NCBI GenBank assembly: GCA_026027325.1
Contig: JAMSLZ010000014.1
Span: forward strand, 124,001-188,000
DNA: 64,000 bases
From: Actinomucor elegans
Taxonomy: Eukaryota > Mucoromycota > Mucoromycetes > Mucorales > Mucoraceae
Reading direction: 5' to 3'
A program made the translations under genes and the position numbers. A model generated the notes under the pieces. The model had not been told where the DNA came from, did no database searches, and saw only the letters and a list, made by a program, of their open reading frames with translations. Shown one piece after another: positions 59,078-64,000 of this stretch. The first letter of the stretch is position 1. Every line of letters starts with the position of its first letter.

Positions 59078-59116
59078 CGATCTCGGCCAAGCTCAACCAA
59101 ATGTCGCATCTGATTA
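59078..59116 (-). repeat. Dispersed CAGATG-type motif (copy i)
   Basis: Minus strand: ATCAGATGCGACATTTGGTT, then GAGCTTGGCCGAGATCG. It is one of the clearest copies. Confidence 0.55.
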
Positions 59117-60558
59117 ATAGGTCATATCGCGAATAAGTCATCACAAGAGTTAAAAACCCACCTAACTCCAATTGCATTCAGTGTTCTGGTCACAGTGGCT
59201 AATATACGACATGTACAAGATAACTAATTGTTGTTTTTTCACGATATAGCGATATAGATAGAGATGCTTTTTTTTTATATCAGCGACACTATAAAACAAG
59301 AGATGTTATCCATATTTCCTTTGAAAATACCCCCTGTAATATCAATGGTTATTGCCGCCTGGTAAATGGGGCTTATTTCTTGGCCACAGGCACTTCTTTT
59401 ACTGGAAAATCACAAACATTTTTGTGTACTCTGCTTGTTTTAAACTGAGTTATTAGTACAACATACTTTTGGAATCTCTTTTTAAGACAGAGATATTATA
59501 AGTCATATTGCGTACTTTTTCGTCATACATCAAACCAAAAGTGCTGTTTTTAGGTGATTATAGCATCCATCTTTGAATGCATGTTGCAAGACGCATTGCA
59601 ACCGATACTTATATTGACTAGAATTCATCTCTGTCTTGCGGCATTGGATATACTGTATACCTATATGTAAGAAAAGTACAGGCTACACGTGTAAAATATG
59701 ACATCCTGTCACAAAGCACCCTGTATCACTTTGTCGCAGTCTTTATTTATCAGATCTTTTCAATCTTTAGGGAACGTTACCATGTATATTGAACTATTTT
59801 CTCTTTATCAGATTGTAGTACCATCATGCTACAATGTATTGAGCGTTTAAGCGAACATTCTATACATTCTTTACTGTGTCTAAACGTAGAAAGTTCCATT
59901 TTATTATATATGTCCGTAAATACGGACCTTTTATGAGTAATGAACGAAAAACCTTAGATCAATGATAGTTAGATGTATTCTTTATAGTAGTAGTTGTAGT
60001 CAGGTTGTATATACAAATTCATTATATATTTTCAAAATTCCTAGCATCCGCTATCAAGCAGAGAGGTTGATCAAGTTATATAAAACTTATATTCTATAGA
60101 TGCAAATGATCGCTAAACGGTACACAGGTTGATCGAGCTGTAATATTGTCAAGATTATTTCTTCTGATTAATCCTAATCATTCTGATTATCAATGATCAA
60201 ATGCAGTGTGAAGTTATCTGATTTTTAAGCGGATGTAACACAAGCATTTCAATCTGATAAAGATTATGTTACTGCGAAAGCTGCATTTGATTTATCTGTG
60301 TCATAAATTTCGGTTTTACCAAGCTGTATGGTTCACCCAATGGTCTTTCAATCGTACATGTATCACTTCAACTTGACATTTTTACAGAATCCGTTTTCTT
60401 CCGCGCGTTTGAAGAGAAACAGAGAGAGAGAGAGAGGTCCTTTTTCTCGGTGTAAATTCAAGTCAAACTTTAGTTCATGGGTACCGTTCCACGATATATT
60501 GAAAGGATAGGTTATTCTGTACACAGTTTGTGTAGTAGAAGGCTTACTATTGATTGCA

Positions 60559-60566
60559 TATAAATA
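60559..60566 (+). promoter_or_regulatory. TATA box of the secreted Cys-rich gene
   Basis: TATAAATA lies 58 bases before the ATG at 60624, with a short pyrimidine- and CATC-rich leader between. Confidence 0.55.
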
Positions 60567-60623
60567 AGACACCTTTCGTCCTATTTCTTGCAAAAAACCA
60601 TCATCTCTTCATCATCTAATAAA

Positions 60624-60986
60624 ATGCGTGCTTCTATTGCCATCTCTGCCCTTGTTGCTTTCGTTGCTTCTTCTGTCTCCGCTGCTCCTGCTGCCACTGA
60701 CTGTAACCCTACTTACAACGTTGCTCCTTCTACTCCTTGCTTCACCCAATGTAACGTTGATGCTGGTCAAGAATGGGTTCCTGGATGGACCATGGATAGC
60801 ACCTCTCCTTACTTCATCTCTTCTTTGGCTCTCATGTGTACCAAGACTGGTCCTTACTACAGAGCTTTCATGACCAAGGCTGGTACTTGTATGTCCAAGT
60901 GTACTGGCGATGATCCTGAATTGTTCAACGTTGAATTCCGTGATGCTTGCGCTTGGTGGGCCGAACACAAGTACGATACTTGTTAA
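60624..60986 (+). CDS. Small secreted cysteine-rich protein
   Basis: A single-exon 120-residue protein. Residues 1-20 form a signal peptide (SIAISALVAFVASSVSA then A). The mature part has eight Cys (TDC, TPC, TQC, LMC, GTC, SKC, DAC and the C-terminal DTC), consistent with four disulfides, plus several Trp and Tyr. Codon use differs from neighbouring genes: nearly all codons end in T or C, a strong bias typical of highly expressed fungal genes. A TATA box is at the right place. Function is unknown; a cell-wall, adhesion or effector-like role is possible. Six-frame shadows on both strands arise from its biased composition. Confidence 0.85.
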   Translation: MRASIAISALVAFVASSVSAAPAATDCNPTYNVAPSTPCFTQCNVDAGQEWVPGWTMDSTSPYFISSLALMCTKTGPYYRAFMTKAGTCMSKCTGDDPELFNVEFRDACAWWAEHKYDTC

Positions 60987-62951
60987 TCTATTTATTTTAT
61001 AACCTTTTCATGATGTAAGAAAAGGTTGTCGACATTGACTTTTTATTATTTACTCTTACAATCGTCTTATATATTATTTATTATATTATTTATTAAACAT
61101 CACTGCAATACAACAAAAAACTAATGTCTATACTTTTTAATTATTGATTGCTTTTTTTTTCGGTTGTTCTATATCATTAATCAAATTACAAAAGTACACA
61201 CAACAAGGCATTTGATCAAAGCCTACTCAGTTATACGTATCTACCAGTTTTAAATATTTATTGAAGTACAAAATCTCAATTATACGTATACCTCAACCTC
61301 CCTCGCCGTCCGATACTTTTAAAACAAAACTACAAACCGTTTTTTTAGTCTCCTCTGAGAATATATATAACTGTATTTAATACAATGCTCAACTGTTTAA
61401 GAAAGAGCTGATTATATCTGGTAATATGTAAGTAAAGAGTTGGTAAGGAGTTTATGTGCTTATATGGGCTTGATGTTTGCATGCTCTGGATATTTTTCAA
61501 GGGAAATATCAGCTCGCTTCACCTTAATAACAGTTACGAAAAAGTTGTATTTAATTACTTTTTGATTTATTCATATCAGTTCCCTATAAAAGATCCAACA
61601 GTCTCTGCTAGATACTCCACGACTTTAACAATTTGTCAATGGTTTTTTTGATAAGAGGAATAATTCTTTGTATTTGTTTCACAAAAAAATACATTTCCAC
61701 TGCTAAAATAAGTAGCGTCTCTGTAAGAAAAAAAGAGGTGTTCGTAGCCAAACCAACTTCCTTAATTAAATTGAGACTTTCTTATAAAGTAAACATCCAC
61801 ATCTCTTGAACTACTCTTCTCAGCACACGACAACATACAAACAGAATGAGATGCGGCTTATTGAGTTTATGATAATACAAATTACATTGACAGGTTATGG
61901 CCTGATATAATGATTTAAATATCTTATGAAGGAATAATGATGGAGGTTGGAAAACCAAAAAGAAATAAGTAACCTCGACACGACATTGACATTACTAATC
62001 TTTGACACCCTCAACTGTGCAAGCGACAATACTAGACTCACATCATTAAAATTACACAAAGTCATGACATTTGGTATTGTTATACGATAAGACATTACGA
62101 TTATATTTGACTATTTCTAATCAATTTAATAATTACATTTTTGAATGAACAGCTGTCGAATTGATTGTAATGTATATAATTGATGGCGCTTACGCGTATT
62201 TTGATTTTCCAAAGTTCACCCTCCCCACATCGCATGACATTGTATTGGATAATTGCTATCACACAGTCTATGCGGGCCAGACAAGGCTACTCTCCCTAGT
62301 AAATTCATCAACCAGATATTAAACCCTACAGAGCTGAAGGCTTACTAGTTGGTAGAGAGATACCTGGGCCTAAAGATTATCATATAAACTAAATATTTCA
62401 TACTAAATGTTTCATCTACTCAAATAATAATAAAAAACATTATTTTCGCTTGGCCACTAAGACTAGTGATGATTATCTTGGTAGAAGACTTTAAAGAGTT
62501 ATTATAGTCAAGAAATAGCAACAATACTGTTGACCATTGAGCCAAAAAAAAATAGATGGCCCTGATAAAACAATGACACGGTTATTCATATGAAGAGTTC
62601 ATTGAGAATAATGACAGTGTTCAACATATATTCACTACAGTGTGCTAATCAACTGATACTAATCGCCTTTCTCTAGCTATATATAGTAGCATTCATTCGA
62701 GATTGTGGGCAGTGAAGTTGAATATGAAGTCGTCTGAGGCGTCTATAAAGCAAGTTTGCGGCCAACCACTTCTGATTATACATCCTGCAGTAGCATGATC
62801 CATATGCAAAACCAGTACATTTTTTTTTTTTTTTTTTTTTTTTTTTACAGATGACATATCGGTAGTTCAAAATGACGCGATTTAAAATCATGAATTCTGA
62901 TTGAACAATGAAATAAACGCATTACTGACGTTTTTTGTTCGTTTCTTTGTA
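60987..62951. other. Intergenic region with poly(T)
   Basis: About 2 kb, AT-rich, with no supported gene. A 27-base T run lies at 62820-62846. The frames at 61454-61651 and 61895-62095 have no motif. Confidence 0.5.
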
Positions 62952-63740
62952 ATGACTTCTTTTTTCACTAGAACATCTCTCATTGCTCGACATTTGCAAA
63001 CAACACGTAAAGCCATGCCTACTGAAAAAGCCACATTTGCCGCAGGTTGTTTTTGGTAGGATATGAATGCGTATCTATCGCGTCCCTAAACTGATAACAT
63101 TTATTTATTAGGGGAGTTGAGCATATTTATCTAAAGCACTTTAAACAATTCGATATCAAAACTAAAGTAGGATATACTGGCGGTAATACTACCAATCCTA
63201 ACTATAGAGAGGTACGTATCTGGATTGGTTTGTTCAGTGAATAAGCAAGCTCAAAGAAGTTGGTATAGATATGTTCAGGCTCTACCAACCACGCTGAAGC
63301 ACTTGAAATTGAATATGAACCAGAAAAAGTATCTTATGATACTCTTGTGGAGTTCTTTTACCGAATGCATGGTAACTATAATTAGCAATTAATCCTAGTA
63401 ATAGAGCAATTCAATATTCAACACATATTGCTAGATCCTACTACATATAATGCGCAAGGACCTGATAAAGGCTCCCAATACAGATCCGCCATTTTCTACC
63501 ATTCACCAGAACAAAAAGCAACTGCCGAGAAAGTGACCGCCGAAGTACAAGAGAAACACTTTAAAGGTCAAAAGATTATTACCGAAATTGTTCCAGCTGG
63601 CGTTTTTTATGATGCTGAAGATTATCATCAAGAGTATTTGCACAAGAACCCTAGTGGATATCAGGTAAACAATTAGTGGGTCAATAAAAGTAGTGATCTA
63701 ACTTTCTTTATAGTGCCCCACTCACTTCTTGCGCTGGTAA
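62952..63740 (+). CDS. MXR1: Peptide methionine sulfoxide reductase MsrA
   Basis: Five exons: 62952-63055, 63112-63211, 63269-63371, 63435-63664, 63714-63740, giving 187 residues. The catalytic motif GCFWGVEH has Cys33. [47 protein letters not shown] and YHQEYLHKNPSGYQC follow, all diagnostic of MsrA (seen in pieces across exons). It reduces methionine-S-sulfoxide with thioredoxin. The first 21 residues are rich in Ser, Thr, Arg and His and could be a mitochondrial presequence; Met22 just before the conserved core would give a cytosolic form. The final Cys near the C-terminus may be a resolving Cys. The symbol follows yeast. Confidence 0.93.
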
Positions 63741-64000
63741 TAAATTCAGTAGTACAGCGCCAATATAAATAAAAGCCATAGTTTTTGCTTTTTTTTTCAC
63801 TTGCATAACCCTAATTTACTTCATGAGAACAATTTCATTGGTGAAAAGGCTCAAATGGTCTTTTTCTGGGAATATGAATCCTCACGCGCTCGTTATAGGC
63901 GACGTAGATAACGATAATGTACACTGATAATAAAGCATAGACAAGTTTATTTAGTTTAAACTGAAATATCTTTTTCGCATGTGTAGGAAAATGAGTTTGT
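63741..64000. other. Right-hand flank, nothing recognised
   Basis: The last 260 bases hold the 3' flank of MsrA. A CCCTAA occurs once; no gene is supported. Confidence 0.5.

Larger units (their letters stand above)
56386..60623. other. Large intergenic region, possible non-coding transcript
   Basis: About 4.2 kb with no supported protein gene. The frames at 56670-56876, 58637-58840 and 60328-60510 have no motif. A stretch near 57949-58215 has a TATA box and richer sequence (see separate entry). A dispersed-motif copy lies on the minus strand at 59078-59116. Confidence 0.5.

Noticed and set aside
60612..60968. 118-codon minus-strand frame opposite the secreted Cys-rich gene
   Set aside because: Arises from the strong T/C third-position bias of the real gene on the other strand.

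Overview
This 64 kb window looks like nuclear DNA of an early-diverging fungus, most likely Mucoromycota (Mucorales-type). It is AT-rich. Its genes carry many short introns (about 42-75 nt, GTAAG/GTATG-like donors, TAG/CAG acceptors) and are separated by low-complexity AT-rich gaps. The proteins are eukaryotic (MCM7, CK2 beta, Rsc7/Swp82, SET9-type methyltransferase, Mpv17/Sym1, CCC1/VIT1). No rRNA, tRNA or CRISPR array was recognised. The exon models were built by hand from splice signals, phase and family similarity; no searches were run.

Layout. 1-4.65 kb: two direct copies of a small tetraspan membrane protein gene (first copy cut by the window edge) around a decayed DIRS-like tyrosine-recombinase retroelement. 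7.4-16 kb: a compact gene cluster with a sulfotransferase-like protein, a possible 45-aa spliced ORF, a NAPE-PLD-like metallo-hydrolase, a HutD-cupin/M14-deacylase fusion, an unknown His-rich protein and a GST. 18.7-23.9 kb: a SET9/Suv4-20-like histone methyltransferase with a very long degenerate-repeat tail interrupted by an apparent frameshift. 28-30 kb: a secreted double-psi beta-barrel protein and casein kinase 2 beta. 32.4-39.3 kb: an EMB8/ABHD-type hydrolase, MCM7 and a response-regulator protein. 41.5-45.6 kb: a small acidic membrane protein and a TMEM184/OST-alpha-like protein (single-base frameshift). 46.7-50.4 kb: an Rsc7/Swp82-PHD chromatin protein converging on Mpv17/Sym1. 51.8-56.4 kb: a CCC1/VIT1 iron transporter, a secreted family-8 polysaccharide lyase and an unknown protein. 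60.6 kb: a small secreted Cys-rich protein. 63-63.7 kb: methionine sulfoxide reductase A.

The genes do not form one pathway; the window is ordinary fungal housekeeping mixed with accessory and secreted genes. The observations most worth following are the HutD-deacylase fusion, the repeat-rich SET9 tail, the half-identical tetraspan duplication, a degenerate dispersed motif (CAGATGYGACATTTG core) found in many intergenic gaps on both strands, several very short exons, a GC-AG intron, and E2F/MCB-like sites upstream of MCM7. Two frameshifts sitting in short homopolymers suggest either residual assembly errors or recent mutations.
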